Below are positions 28,901 through 35,555 of a stretch of 64,000 nucleotides of DNA, piece after piece. Numbering within the stretch: the stretch's first letter is position 1; every line of letters begins with the position of its first letter. The stretch covers positions 5,504,647 to 5,568,646 of the forward strand of contig CM067307.1 of NCBI GenBank assembly GCA_034231615.1. The letters run 5' to 3'. The notes beneath the pieces are model-generated. The model worked only from the letters and a program-made list of their open reading frames with translations, ran no database searches and was not told the origin of the DNA. Made by a program: the position numbers and the translations under genes. The stretch is from Meghimatium bilineatum (Eukaryota > Mollusca > Gastropoda > Stylommatophora > Philomycidae).

Positions 28901-31900
28901 CTGTCTAAGAAATTAGGCCACTTACGCCACTGGCAGAATGTTAGTATGCAGGATACTGTTATATTTTAGAACCCTGGGAAAGGGTGGGGAGGGGGAGGTT
29001 TAGGTATAGTATTTACAATAAATCTAACACTAGTACATGTCTAACCCCTTCGTGGTTAGAGAGAGAGAGACAAACAAGATAAAAAAGTTTATGGGCGCAA
29101 AATTCTTAAAAACTGTGAACAGGAAGTAGTAGGGTGTATGCTCTGTGATAACTGTTTCCTTTGTAACATATAACATTGTAGCACATAGTATAACATTGTA
29201 GCACATATTATAACATTGTAGCACATAGTATAACATTGTAGCACATATTATAACATTGTAACACATATTATAACATTGTAACACATATAACAACAGCAAT
29301 ATAGGCCTGTATCTTATTATTAATAATTCAAATAATTACCTGTCTGTGTTCCTCTGCACAATGGGTTTGAACCCCCCCCCCACCCATATTTCAAAATGCT
29401 CATCCCTCTGTACCCTGACAAGGCTCTGTTGCTCCCAGGGGAGTCATAGGCCTATGACCCATGTAAAAAACCATTAGTCTAAACACTCATAAATCAAGGG
29501 ACTATTGTCTGTACAACAATGTGCTGATGTGTAGTTACATTATTAACAAACCTGGAAACTTGTTAACTTGTCCTGAGTATACTTCTGGTTGGTCAAAGAA
29601 ACTGACGGCATGCCATGTAATATCACAGTTGTGGTCACGTCGCTGAAAAGGGAACTAATCGATGGGAGTTGGTTTGGAAAAAAAAGTACAACTGTTATTG
29701 AACACAAAGATAACAAACAATAATTGCAGATTATCCTGTATAGCTGCTTATAGTAAATAAGTAAATTAAGTAAATAAGTTTTACAAACACCTACCACTAC
29801 TAATAAAAAGATGATCAAATCAATAATAATAAAATGAATAAGGATACAAACGGTTGACATTTTGATAAAAAATATTTGTCAAAAACGAACGTAATTTAAT
29901 AAGAATGAGGACACGCAGATCAGACCCCAGGTGAAACCACCAGTCCCTAGCAAGACAATTCAGGCCATTGGGCCACAATATATGCCTGATATAACCACAG
30001 GAAAACCATTCCATGGTTGAAAGGTGCGTGTCTGACTCTAGACAGACAAGCCCACCAGATAACTAACTACCGGTAACTAATAACTAAATGTAATAAGAAG
30101 AACAAATAAAGAAGAAATATCAATTTTAAACATCTTTTAAAAAAATAAATAAAAGTTAGAGTAGCAGCCTCGTTCAGATGAAAATCTTTGATCGAAACAG
30201 CAACTTATTTTCATTCATATTGATTTTATTATTGTTTTTGTCCTCCTTTTAGTAGTAGTGGTTTAGTAACACTTATTTGCCTATTCACTATTATCACTTT
30301 GGTATTTGTGTTGCTGCAGCCCATACCTCAGTGTTGGATTTTCTCTGACTTTTTGGTAATTAGGCCTATATATACATACATACAAAACTAACAGATACAA
30401 TGGTTCCATTATCTGGAAAGAATGCTGTGTGATTCAGTAGTTTAAAAGCATATGTGAAGAGAGGAGAAGCAGAAAGAAGAGCCAAGGGTAGACCTAGAGT
30501 ACACTGGATCGACAACATCAAAGACACATTACACGAATACCAAATAACGTTAACTGAAGCTGCCAAAAAGTGAGAACAAGAACATTGTATCTCCCTCGAC
30601 ACCCGTAAAGGGTAAAAGAGGAAGGAAAGAAGAAGAAGAAGATGCCTATATATTCAGTATTAGCTCATGTATACTAGTCTTTGGTCAAAGTTCAGCACCT
30701 GTATACTAGTCTTTGGTCAAAGTTCAGCACCTGTATAGTAGTCTTTGGTCAAAGTTCAGCACCTGTATACTAGTCTTTGGTCAAAGTTCAGCACCTGTAT
30801 ACTAGTCTTTGGTCAAAGTTCAGCACCTGTATACTAGTCTTTGGTCAAAGTTCAGCACCTGTATACTAGTCTTTGGTCAAAGTTCAACACCTGTATACTA
30901 GTCTTTGGTCAAAGTTCAGCACCTGTATACTAGTCTTTGGTCAAAGTTCAGCACCTGTATACTAGTCTTTGGTCAAAGTTCAGCACCTGTATACTAGTCT
31001 TTGGTCAAAGTTCAGCACCTGTATACTAGTCTTTGGTCAAAGTTCAGCACCTGTATACTAGTCTTTGGTCAAAGTTCAGCACCTGTATACTAGTCTTTGG
31101 TCAAAGTTCAACACCTGTATACTAGTCTTTGGTCAAAGTTCAGCACCTGTATACTAGTCTTTGGTCAAAGTTCAGCACCTGTATACTAGTCTTTGGTCAA
31201 AGTTCAACACCTGTATACTAGTCTTTGGTCAAAGTTCAACACCTGTATAGTAGTTATCATGCAATTTCTCAACATTATCAGAGCATGTATCATAGCACTG
31301 AGTTCAGAGTGACTGGATTTAGTGCAGCATTTGATGGTCTCTGTGCAAATGTCTGGATCCAATGTGGATTGCCTGGTAACAAAACTTAATATAGGCCTAT
31401 ACTGTGCAGTCATTATAGCCTATACTGTGAATTATGAATCCTTGACTGTATATCCTAGGCATGCTTAACTCTTTTCATCTGGGATGCCTGGAAAGCTTCA
31501 TTGTGCGCACTGGCAGGATCACATCCCAGATGCAGAGTTTATAAAAAAAAACTACAATGGAAAGCATCTACACTTTGTTGACCAGGTCTCAACTTTGTTG
31601 GGCTGGTAACATTGTCCGTATGCCAAATGAACATCCTCCAAAAAGACTAATCTGCAGTGAACTGTGTGCAGGTAAGTGTTCAAGTGTAGGCCCCAAGCAA
31701 CACTTCAAGTACTACTTGAATATACTAATAGTACTAACTGAATAATATCTATCACACACAACAGGATTGACTCAATCTCTTAAGGAACCATAGCTCTGGG
31801 TTGTCCAGTCTGGAACAGTCAGATCATCAGTCTTTGGCCAATTATTGGCTAGACAGCTAGGTACCCTTTAGCTCAACCACCTTTGGTCAATTATTGTCTA

Positions 31901-33147
31901 GACAGCTAGGTACCCTTTAGTTCAACAACCTTTGTTGTGATCTAGTCATGTACCCAAAGTGATATGGTATGTAACCAACATTGTCATCTTGGCACATGAA
32001 AAATACTTCTCTTAGTTTCACATACAGACACTGTAGATTTTTTTAAAATTTGTGCCATCAATAGGTAGATTTTGTGACTCAGCTTCTGCTTGAAATAATT
32101 TCACTGGTGCTGTTATAAATGATTTCTCTTCAAATATCGAACTTAAATATTAACCCAGGAACACCATGTACAATTTGGAGTGCAGCATATACTTCTGAGC
32201 CAACTAGTTCATTATTCTTCTGTCAGATCTATTGACACATTGGCTTTCACGAATCAAACATTTCCAGCAACCTAGGGGCCTGCACGAAAGGACATTGCTG
32301 AAATGCCCACTGGTCTGTATCTCTTCGTCACTCACGGCAACCATTTGTAATCGAAACAAAACATGCCGTGACAAATTGATTTTCCCCCAATTACTTCACT
32401 ACAGGTTCAGCCTATCCTCCAACTTTCTTTAGATACCTCATACAACATGCCCGGAAAGAAGACAAAGGCAAGTTAATACATTAATTAATACTTTTGACCA
32501 GTGAATATATTCAAGCTCAAGACTGCTAGTACAGAGTAAGTACTAGAGTAGAGTGAAGTACTTTGTGCCAAGGTTAATGCTATTCATTCAGCTCCTACAC
32601 AAGTAACACATTGTCATTGTTGCACAGTCTGCCAGGCAAATCTTTTCGCAAATCACAGTAAGTAGTACTGGTTAGGGTTAATAAGTTAAGTTAGTTTGTG
32701 TTGTCTTCGGCGGCTGTGGAAAATGGACTACCTCACCTAATAATAACTGGATATGTCAACTAAATGAAATGGGTACCGGTACTTAATATTTAATTAGCAT
32801 TAGTTTATGAGGTGAGAAACAATATTTCTAATCTCGCGTGAACCTCCAGTGGAATAGAACTACTGGCGACTAAACAACACACTACTTACCTCTCTCCATC
32901 CTAAGTCTCGGATAGCCAATCGTAGAACATCAGAATTACTGCGGGCTTTGTTGGTATCTATGGTAACCACTTTGCTATGACCTTCCTGTAATCCTTGTTT
33001 ATTTTGTTTTTTTTCCCGCCTCAATAAATGCATCCGGGTCAAATCTCCTCGACGTGCAATTATCTCCCGTCGTTGATCAGTCTGGTATGGTTCTAGTCTG
33101 CTGATGTCAATTCTCCTATTTTCTCTATCTCTTTGTTTTGAGCTCAT
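4124..33147 (-). CDS. TTLL11: TTLL11-like tubulin polyglutamylase, complete ten-exon gene
   Basis: Ten exons join without a frameshift or stop: 33147-32890, 29642-29552, 27935-27802, 24731-24556, 21719-21521, 17317-17126, 16363-16152, 11855-11031, 7127-7042, 4467-4124. Intron phases are 0,1,0,2,0,0,2,2,1 and all nine introns are GT-AG. The 838-residue product has a TTL/ATP-grasp domain at about 65-420. Visible motifs are the ATP lysine K179 in [28 protein letters not shown] (222-233), [11 protein letters not shown] (268-278), and metal ligands D355, E368 and N370 in EVNANPSL. An Asn run and an acidic hexapeptide repeat follow (431-608), then a C-terminal region (648-770) resembling TTLL11 (FLGIKG, DILYIDL). 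Known family role: ATP-dependent addition of glutamate chains to tubulin tails in cilia and other stable microtubules. TTLL11 rather than TTLL6/13 is inferred from the C-terminal region, recalled and not searched. Confidence 0.93.
4468..6799 (-). other. Intron 9, largely featureless
   Basis: This part of the intron between exons 9 and 10 is AT-rich and stop-dense. I recognise no element or repeat in it. Confidence 0.6.
6800..7020 (+). repeat. Dispersed repeat R4, copy 1
   Basis: TTGCAGGACTGAATGACAATCGG...GATATGTAGTAATA...TTGTATGCTCTTGCCACTGG matches 47535-47765 in order over about 220 bp. It lies in intron 9 next to the exon 9 donor. Confidence 0.65.
7042..7127 (-). CDS. TTLL11: TTLL11-like exon 9 (residues 696-725)
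   Basis: 86 nt from CATCTGAACAG|AAAAG to GCCGCAG|GTGAGT. It encodes [20 protein letters not shown], the TTLL11-type DILYIDL motif, and continues to NRAAG. The acceptor is poor in pyrimidines, and the region that should hold the branch point and tract is the first units of a 39-bp tandem array. Confidence 0.9.
7135..7522. repeat. 39-bp minisatellite abutting the exon 9 acceptor
   Basis: About ten copies of a unit read on plus as GATGACACTTCCTGAAGAAT plus GATTCAACAAAAAATAGTA. On the gene strand each unit supplies TTTTTTGTTGAATCATTCTTCAG|G, a usable-looking 3' splice site. The array starts eight bases upstream of exon 9. Confidence 0.96.
7800..8130 (+). pseudogene. LINE reverse-transcriptase C-terminal relic (family of 39415-40110)
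   Basis: [20 protein letters not shown] and [20 protein letters not shown], then CWRSVAANF, is the region after the RT domain in RTE-like LINEs (conserved FGH and GR-R-Y-W). It is nearly colinear with 39780-40110 and antisense to the host gene in intron 8. 5'-truncated; no endonuclease. Confidence 0.8.
8510..8600 (-). repeat. LINE 3'-end fragment
   Basis: TTGTTCGTCCATCACATGAT...GAAATTCAGTTAGAATTATG recurs at 23197-23285 and 39318-39415. At 23 kb it follows an ORF stop on the minus strand, so it is read as a LINE 3' UTR. Confidence 0.6.
8750..9240 (+). repeat. Dispersed repeat R1, copy 1
   Basis: An ordered string of motifs (GGTATGGTTGTTATAGGGAG, GCATTCTAGTGCAGCAGTAT, CCAGGATTATCATGTCCTG, CAACTAGTTCATCATTCTTC, TGCCTCCTATGACATGTC) recurs at 26330-26885, 32150-32480 and 56430-56890. 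Class unknown; no intact ORF. Confidence 0.8.
9395..9480. repeat. 19-bp tandem repeat
   Basis: ACTACCTGCTAAGAGAAGC repeats about four times with substitutions. Confidence 0.85.
9713..9799. repeat. 26-bp tandem repeat
   Basis: About 3.3 copies of a unit built from ACTTTGTGCA and AACTTTGTGCTTTGTA, itself an internal duplication of ACTTTGTGC. Confidence 0.9.
9998..10442 (-). pseudogene. LINE RT C-terminal relic with intact end
   Basis: 10442-10194 encodes [20 protein letters not shown] and [18 protein letters not shown]. After a frame change, 10202-9998 reads [40 protein letters not shown] and ...FWKEYVT, then TGA. The last 67 codons are free of stops, so this is one of the younger copies. Same strand as the host gene, in intron 8. 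A relative lies at 51985-52125. Confidence 0.85.
10557..10725 (-). repeat. SINE S1a copy with (GAA)n tail
   Basis: Minus strand: GGCCATTGGCGCGAATAAAA, GGACTACATCCTGCTGGAAA, CAGTAGGAGTTTGAGAATGA, then a GAAGAAGAAGAA end. The same order occurs at 18285-18453, 54140-54301 and 57868-57995. Confidence 0.75.
10791..10968. mobile_element. TA-flanked MITE with inverted ends, 178 bp
   Basis: Left end TACAGTGGAATCCTGTTGTA and right end GGGAATCCACTGTA form imperfect terminal inverted repeats flanked by TA, as in pogo/Tc1-mariner MITEs. No ORF. A sibling at 13942-16085 is split by another element, and a partial copy lies at 20680-20764. Confidence 0.8.
11031..11855 (-). CDS. TTLL11: TTLL11-like exon 8 (residues 421-696, acidic linker)
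   Basis: At 825 nt this is the largest exon, from TATTTCACCAG|GTG to GCACG|GTAAGT. It holds a run of seven Asn, a Ser/Glu-rich low-complexity linker, seven hexapeptides of [12 protein letters not shown] type at about 568-608, and a DEEEEES run. The C-terminal conserved block is [29 protein letters not shown] and [10 protein letters not shown]. The linker is poorly constrained; the block from 648 on resembles TTLL11 C-termini. Confidence 0.93.
11290..11417. repeat. 18-bp coding repeat within exon 8
   Basis: Seven units of GATTTATCAATGTCCTCA type (plus strand), each encoding six residues ([12 protein letters not shown] or SDDTDQ). The period is a multiple of three, so unit gain or loss keeps frame. 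Confidence 0.93.
12151..12935 (-). pseudogene. LINE reverse-transcriptase relic with palm motif
   Basis: Reads [20 protein letters not shown] (the canonical YADD has become YADN), then [78 protein letters not shown] and [15 protein letters not shown]. Several stops. Related pieces: 33792-33990 (-), 51150-51480 (+) and 60450-60530 (-). Confidence 0.85.
13015..13112 (-). repeat. GAAAC-hairpin family, copy A
   Basis: Minus: CTCAAGGTTTTTTGGTCAAA then ACATCTATTTTTGTGCGTTA, a degenerate copy of the motif at 42304. The flank CACATAATAACGCACAAA is shared with that copy. Confidence 0.5.
13717..13833. repeat. 23-bp tandem repeat
   Basis: CAGCTCACTTTACACTGAGG type units, about five copies with drift. 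Confidence 0.9.
13942..16085. mobile_element. MITE interrupted by a nested transposon
   Basis: It starts TACAGTGGAATCCCTGTATA and ends ATAATGGAATTCCACTGTAC. Outside the insert at 14069-16032 it aligns along its length with the inverted sequence of 10791-10968. Confidence 0.8.
14069..16032. mobile_element. Non-autonomous DNA transposon, 1964 bp, nested in a MITE
   Basis: Perfect 13-bp terminal inverted repeats (CCGTTAAATTCCG / CGGAATTTAACGG), similar for about 10 bp further in, flanked by a TA duplication (14067-14068 and 16033-16034). The uninterrupted sibling MITE shows the empty site TTATTACAT. Inside, a segment ending ACAGAAGAGTTTGAACTTTG is duplicated at about 14560-14650 and 15040-15150. 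No transposase ORF survives. Confidence 0.85.
16152..16363 (-). CDS. TTLL11: TTLL11-like exon 7 (residues 351-421, metal-binding motif)
   Basis: It starts after TTTCTTACAG with [20 protein letters not shown] and then ANPSLSI, giving D355, E368 and N370 as expected Mg ligands. It ends [16 protein letters not shown] at AG|GTGATAG. Read through, the next codons would stop (TGA), but the donor phase matches exon 8 exactly and exon 8 holds family-specific sequence, so splicing is favoured. An unspliced message would encode a core-only isoform. Confidence 0.92.
16855..16945 (-). repeat. GAAAC-hairpin family, copy B
   Basis: Minus: ATGATGAAGGCCTTTTGGAC then AAAACTTTG, with a downstream CCAGTGATTAGCATAAC segment shared with copy A. 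It keeps TGATGA and the GGCC/GGAC stem. Confidence 0.5.
17126..17317 (-). CDS. TTLL11: TTLL11-like exon 6 (residues 287-350)
   Basis: 192 nt, phase 0 at both ends, between TTCAATTGTAG|GAT and TTTCAG|GTAGAA. It encodes [20 protein letters not shown] and [20 protein letters not shown], the helical stretch before the metal-binding motif in TTLL glutamylases. Confidence 0.94.
17465..17950 (+). pseudogene. LINE RT C-terminal relic
   Basis: [60 protein letters not shown], then [16 protein letters not shown], the post-palm region of RTE-like LINEs. Antisense to the host, in intron 5. A decayed copy of the same family lies at 47790-47940 (-). Confidence 0.8.
18040..18300 (-). pseudogene. RNase H LINE 3'-end relic
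   Basis: Minus: [37 protein letters not shown], then CACACAATCAACACCTGACTGG and a GGATGGCTGCTGGAATGGAG segment. It matches the end of the copy at 25015-25890. A SINE abuts its upstream side. Confidence 0.8.
18285..18453 (+). repeat. SINE S1a copy with (GAA) tail
   Basis: TTAGCGCAAATAAAATGACA, CTCTGGACTACATCCAGCTG, CAGTTTGAGAATGAATGCTG, ending AAGAAGAAGG; same layout as 10557-10725 inverted. Confidence 0.7.
18984..19343. repeat. 39-bp minisatellite, nine copies
   Basis: The unit CTTCTAGTTTATTTGAAATT plus TAACACTGGCGTCTTTCTC is almost unchanged in nine copies (a C/T variant in GGCGTC/GGTGTC). Because 39 is divisible by 3, one plus-strand frame stays open. Confidence 0.97.
19425..19947 (-). 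pseudogene. RNase H-bearing LINE C-terminal relic
   Basis: Minus: [20 protein letters not shown] is the RNase H PSHCGIPGNE(K/E)AD motif. Continuing: [40 protein letters not shown], a Cys-containing C-terminal tail. A (CAT)n run at 19886-19925 interrupts upstream. A different family from 25015-25890. Confidence 0.85.
20152..20195. repeat. Small CCAAT palindrome element
   Basis: TTTTCACTGGTCATTTTGTG...CAGCCAATGAAAATC: inverted CCAATGAAAA arms around a short spacer. Relatives at 36700-36747, 40846-40896 and 46650-46708. Confidence 0.45.
20572..20685. repeat. 28-bp tandem repeat
   Basis: GGGACATAACTTACAGTAATAATTGCAA type units, four copies; the first two are shortened. Confidence 0.88.
20680..20764. 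mobile_element. Partial MITE (right end only)
   Basis: ATTATATACATATCCTGTCA...TTATAATGGAACTCCACTGT matches the right half of the 10791-10968 MITE family. Confidence 0.6.
20765..21395. other. Intron 5 segment, nothing recognised
   Basis: No ORF, repeat or element boundary supported. Confidence 0.5.
21398..21516. repeat. 23-bp minisatellite touching the exon 5 donor
   Basis: Five copies of CAGCTGACATCAATATTTAC plus AAA. The last partial unit runs into the intron 5 donor, so intron bases from +5 on are repeat. Confidence 0.93.
21521..21719 (-). CDS. TTLL11: TTLL11-like exon 5 (residues 220-286, catalytic core)
   Basis: 199 nt from TTCTTTGCAG|A to GAGAAG|GTATGC. It encodes [34 protein letters not shown] and [19 protein letters not shown], the most conserved part of the TTLL fold. 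The intron immediately after the first four donor bases is a 23-bp minisatellite. Confidence 0.95.
22063..23003. mobile_element. Candidate non-autonomous DNA transposon, about 0.94 kb
   Basis: Left AGGGTAGGTGGGGACAAAGA and right (inverted) GGGTAGGGTATGTGGGGGCA form terminal inverted repeats. The core GATCTTTGCCCC/GGGGCAAAGATC recurs internally near 22082, 22257, 22285, 22605, 22622, 22965 and 22980. Both flanks carry a similar segment of about 40 bp (CTAGATCTATACATAATT... / CTAGACCTATAGGCCTACAT...). No transposase ORF. Confidence 0.6.
23197..23580 (-). pseudogene. Unrecognised ORF ending in a LINE-type 3' end
   Basis: The 104-codon ORF starts [20 protein letters not shown], continues [20 protein letters not shown]-like sequence and ends THRQGHTSN. 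The following 85 bp match the repeats at 8510 and 39318, so it is read as the 3' end of a LINE ORF. I cannot name the domain. It is not a TTLL11 exon: it lacks splice signals in phase and family motifs. Confidence 0.5.
23590..23690 (-). pseudogene. RNase H LINE 3'-end fragment
   Basis: Minus: GAATGGCTGCTGGAACAAAG and GCGGAGCACTTATGGGAATG, matching 25800-25860 in the better copy. Confidence 0.65.
23960..24330 (-). pseudogene. LINE RNase H and C-terminal fragments
   Basis: Around 24300-24245 one frame gives [15 protein letters not shown], the RNase H WxPGHAGxxGNE motif. Further along, [16 protein letters not shown] resembles the LLYGEL segment of another RT family, so two relics may be juxtaposed. 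Confidence 0.6.
24556..24731 (-). CDS. TTLL11: TTLL11-like exon 4 (residues 162-220, nucleotide-binding loop)
   Basis: 176 nt from CCTGTTTCAG|GTC to GATAA|GTTAGT. It carries [20 protein letters not shown], with the ATP-contacting lysine K179 and the glycine-rich loop, and [13 protein letters not shown]. The donor splits a Lys codon that is completed by the first base of exon 5 (DKYKFDLR). A 24-bp tandem array lies directly upstream in intron 3. Confidence 0.94.
24766..24950. repeat. 24-bp minisatellite upstream of exon 4
   Basis: About eight units of AGTGTTTGATGATATTTTCT plus GTTT, in intron 3 about 35 bp from the exon 4 acceptor. Confidence 0.93.
25015..25890 (+). pseudogene. RNase H-bearing LINE C-terminus (I/Nimb-like), frameshifted
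   Basis: [20 protein letters not shown] (first RNase H Asp in YTDGS), then after a frameshift near 25330 [23 protein letters not shown] and [20 protein letters not shown]. The 3' part is [18 protein letters not shown], a stop, [20 protein letters not shown] and [10 protein letters not shown]. This layout fits I-clade/Nimb elements known from molluscs. Best copy of the family here; antisense to the host in intron 3. Confidence 0.87.
26330..26885 (+). repeat. Dispersed repeat R1, copy 2
   Basis: Same motif order as 8750-9240, with an internal duplication of CAGAATGCTTGACCAATCTG (26490-26570) and of the CTATCAGCCTATCC...TTTGATATG segment. It ends CTAGAAGCCAAGTCACCAG. Confidence 0.8.
26895..27085. 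repeat. Degenerate 30-bp repeat (GATGATATTAATGACA)
   Basis: GATATTAATGACACTGTTTG type units. One more unit reappears at 27535-27575 after about 450 bp of unrelated DNA, suggesting the array was split by an insertion. Confidence 0.7.
27802..27935 (-). CDS. TTLL11: TTLL11-like exon 3 (residues 117-161)
   Basis: 134 nt between TCTATCCCAG|GA and GAG|GTATGT. It encodes [20 protein letters not shown] and then [17 protein letters not shown], the family's conserved (FP)-(YN/D)-F-(FY)-P-(RT)-W block. Phase 1 in, phase 0 out. Confidence 0.93.
28591..28770. repeat. 20-bp minisatellite, nine copies (array 1)
   Basis: TAACACATATCATAACAATT repeated, first copies identical; the last copy shifts to TAACACATATTATAACATTG. 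Confidence 0.97.
29161..29290. repeat. 20-bp minisatellite (array 2, sibling of array 1)
   Basis: TAGCACATAGTATAACATTG / TAACACATATTATAACATTG, about six copies. This is the variant that ends array 1, 390 bp away. Confidence 0.95.
29552..29642 (-). CDS. TTLL11: TTLL11-like exon 2 (residues 87-117)
   Basis: Acceptor CCCTTTTCAG|CG and donor CCAG|GTTTGT flank 91 nt that continue exon 1 in frame. The encoded [11 protein letters not shown]...GQVNKFPG is the usual TTLL segment before the first long helix. It has no in-frame Met, so a Met-initiated ORF search misses it. Confidence 0.93.
30350..30640 (+). pseudogene. LINE 3'-end relic
   Basis: AAATGGTTCC-like FGH region, GCAGAAAGAAGAGCCAAGGG ([11 protein letters not shown]), GGATCGACAACATCAAAGAC (WIDNIKD), CTCGACACCCGTAAAGGGTA and a (GAA)n end. 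Same family as 61727-62280. Confidence 0.75.
30660..31255. repeat. 32-bp minisatellite, about 18 copies
   Basis: Unit ACTAGTCTTTGGTCAAAGTT plus CAGCACCTGTAT; variants are rare (CAACACC, ATAGTAG). CTTTG-GT-CAAAG inside each unit can fold as a hairpin. In intron 1. Confidence 0.98.
31557..31690 (+). pseudogene. LINE RT fragment
   Basis: [20 protein letters not shown] followed by [12 protein letters not shown] resembles the LRWAGHVVRM...LPK-LLYGELxxGKR segment of endonuclease-RT LINEs. The next segment of that family is seen at 38965-39246. Confidence 0.7.
32150..32480 (+). repeat. Dispersed repeat R1, copy 3 (truncated)
   Basis: GAGTGCAGCATATACTTCTG, GCCAACTAGTTCATTATTCT, CCAACTTTCTTTAGATACCT and ACAACATGCCCGGAAAGAAG in the R1 order. 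Confidence 0.7.
32890..33147 (-). CDS. TTLL11: TTLL11-like exon 1 (start codon, residues 1-86)
   Basis: This exon encodes a basic N-terminus ([12 protein letters not shown]...) and the first core strand [20 protein letters not shown], ending LGWRE at donor GAG|GTAAGT (phase 0). An in-frame TAA lies at 33157-33159 and the ATG has A at -3, so this is the first usable Met. TATTTCAG ending at 33180 is a possible acceptor for an upstream non-coding exon. Confidence 0.92.
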
Positions 33148-33344
33148 TCTGTGTCTTTATACACACCCTTAGTCGTTTTCTGAAATACAATATCATAATA
33201 TAATTGAAACAGTATTATATGACGTAGTTTATTAGCTTAATGAATTAACGGACATGAGAACTAGAAAGATACAAATGTGGCTAGGCCGTTACTTAATCAC
33301 ATAGAGAATCTGCTGAACTATGGGTAGTTAAGTTAGGCCTAAGT

Positions 33345-33560
<216 letters not shown>

Positions 33561-33791
33561 CTGTGTCCCATGTTTGCCTTGCGGCGTCAGGGGTAGAAAA
33601 GTATTCTGGAGACGGCCCCCACCTTGTGTGCTGAGTATATTGTGGAATTTGTCGCTTCTTTTATTTCTCTTAGCGATATTCCTAGGATTCTGCGTAAGCA
33701 TGTCATTTCAGCTGTCACAGGTTTACGTTTATCTTGTGGTGTTGCTGTCTTTTAGTTGTATGTTCATTTTCCCTGTTTCTTAATGTAGAAT

Positions 33792-33990
33792 AGATGTCAT
33801 CATCATCAGGTGCCATGCCGGCTGGCGTAGGCAATCATGGCTCTCCACAGCTCTCCGTCTACAGTATTAGCCTATGTATCAAGATCGTTGTTGTTTCCTT
33901 GTCGTGCCAGGTTGTCAAACTGTCTAATTTTTTCTCACGTTATCGCCCTCTGTCTCTGTTGCCTTTAATCTTTCCTGTTGTGACTAAGTT
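33792..33990 (-). pseudogene. LINE C-terminal fragment
   Basis: Minus-strand translation resembles the end of the 12151-12935/51150-51480 family (TTAGTCACAACAGGAAAGAT, GGCAACAGAGACAGAGGGCG, then TCTGTGGAGAGCCATGATTG). Heavily decayed. Confidence 0.6.
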
Positions 33991-34137
33991 CTCCAAACCT
34001 GCCTGTCTAATTGTATATCGCATGTATAAGAATAGGTATAGCACTTTATAATTCTCATGTTTGGTGTGTCTCCAATTTGTTTGAATGTAGCAGTTTCATC
34101 GTGTCAAAAACATTTCAAAACTATCGCACAGGCAGAC

Positions 34138-34270
34138 CCGTAGATAAGGGACCTTTATGTGTTCAAACCCCTACCCCCTTACCAAATCGGAACTTACGTT
34201 TTAGTAGGCCCTACTACGAACATGGCCAAAAGGCATGTGAAAAATTAAAAACGACCTTCCTTAGCGATTT
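34138..34270 (+). repeat. Dispersed repeat R3 copy
   Basis: GACCCGTAGATAAGGGACCT ... CCTTACCAAATCGGAACTTA; inverted copy at 36965-37110. Confidence 0.55.
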
Positions 34271-34299
34271 TCTCCTAAATCAATCAATCAACACAGCAG

Positions 34300-34555
34300 T
34301 GAATCAATAAATCAGTTAACCGTGCAGTCAATCAATCGATCGAAAGATTTAGCGATCAATAGATTAAATCAGCAATCAACCAGTCAATAAGTCAAACAAT
34401 TAATTGAGTTGTCAACCAGTCAATGAATCAATTAATCGATAAATCGATGAATTCATAATACAGTCAATTAATCCATCAATAAATTAACCAAACTATCGAT
34501 CAACCAATCAGTCAATCAATTAATCAACATGTCAATCAATCGATCAAATGATTAA
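34300..34555. repeat. Diffuse ATCAATCA-rich low-complexity DNA
   Basis: Irregular CAATCAATC/AGTCAATAA words without a fixed period; it grades into the 16-bp array. Confidence 0.8.
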
Positions 34556-34737
34556 TGAACCAATCAGTTAATGAACCAATCAGTTAATGAAACAATCAGT
34601 TAATGAACCAATCAGTTAATGAAACAATCAGTTAATGAAACAATCAGTTAATGAAACAATCAGTTAATGAAACAATCAGTTAATGAAACAATCAGTTAAT
34701 GAAACAATCCGTTAATGAAACAATCAGTTAATAGACC
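34556..34737. repeat. 16-bp tandem repeat, about eleven copies
   Basis: GAAACAATCAGTTAAT units with few changes. Confidence 0.95.
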
Positions 34738-35555
34738 AAGCTTGATTTACATTCGCTGCTAACTCATTATTCCTTCTGCAAATCCGTCAATCATTCAATC
34801 TATCAATCAATCAGTGAAATATGCAATCGAACGACCGGTCAATCTCATAATGTTACAAAACCATTATATCTCTTCAGAATATGCGTTCTACTTGCTGTTC
34901 TCGCGCAACGTCAATTATTTTGGCTGATCAGACATTTTCCATTATTTTCATTGGTTGACGAAATAAAGTAAACACAGAGAAACCAACGATCAGTTGCATC
35001 AGCCAACATGAGTGACACATCACCAAGAACATATATTCTGGATAAGGGCTTGTTAAAAACATATCTTTAACCTCAAAGGAATAAATAAAAATGTACTGTA
35101 TGCAACAACTAGATGTAACAGGGATACACATACAGCTGGTGTATCAATAGACATCATCCACAACTAGATATAACAGGGATTAGTCCGGGAATAGTACTAG
35201 ATTAGTCCGGGAAGTAAAGACTGCGAGGGAGAAGAGATGACTATCGCCCTCATATAGCAGAGCCACTGAAATGTTATATCTTGAACATCTCACACCCCTA
35301 CGGCATTAATAAACGTTATGGGTTAACTTTACTTTATAACAGGAATACACATACATCTGGCGTATCAATAGACATCAGTCAATTCTGATACTAAATCGAT
35401 TCTCGTGCTACTTTCTGCTGCCATTTTTATGTGAATTCTATTTTGAGAAACATTGTGAAATCTCCCAGAAAGTACAAACATGTAATACAGTTTTTATTGA
35501 CTACGCATTGTACATTTAGCAACAGAGAAAATAAGTGCGACTTGTGTAAGGTGGT
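34738..35555. other. Intergenic, no gene seen
   Basis: Only an approximate direct duplication (AGGGATACACATACAGCTGG / AGGAATACACATACATCTGG, each followed by GTATCAATAGACATCA) at about 35118-35155 and 35340-35378. Confidence 0.6.

Noticed and set aside
29543-29860. 105-codon ORF overlapping exon 2
   Set aside because: It is in a different frame from the TTLL11-like coding frame, which has the family motifs and splice sites.
30660-31255. CRISPR-like regular repeat
   Set aside because: Units are contiguous without spacers and the genome is eukaryotic.
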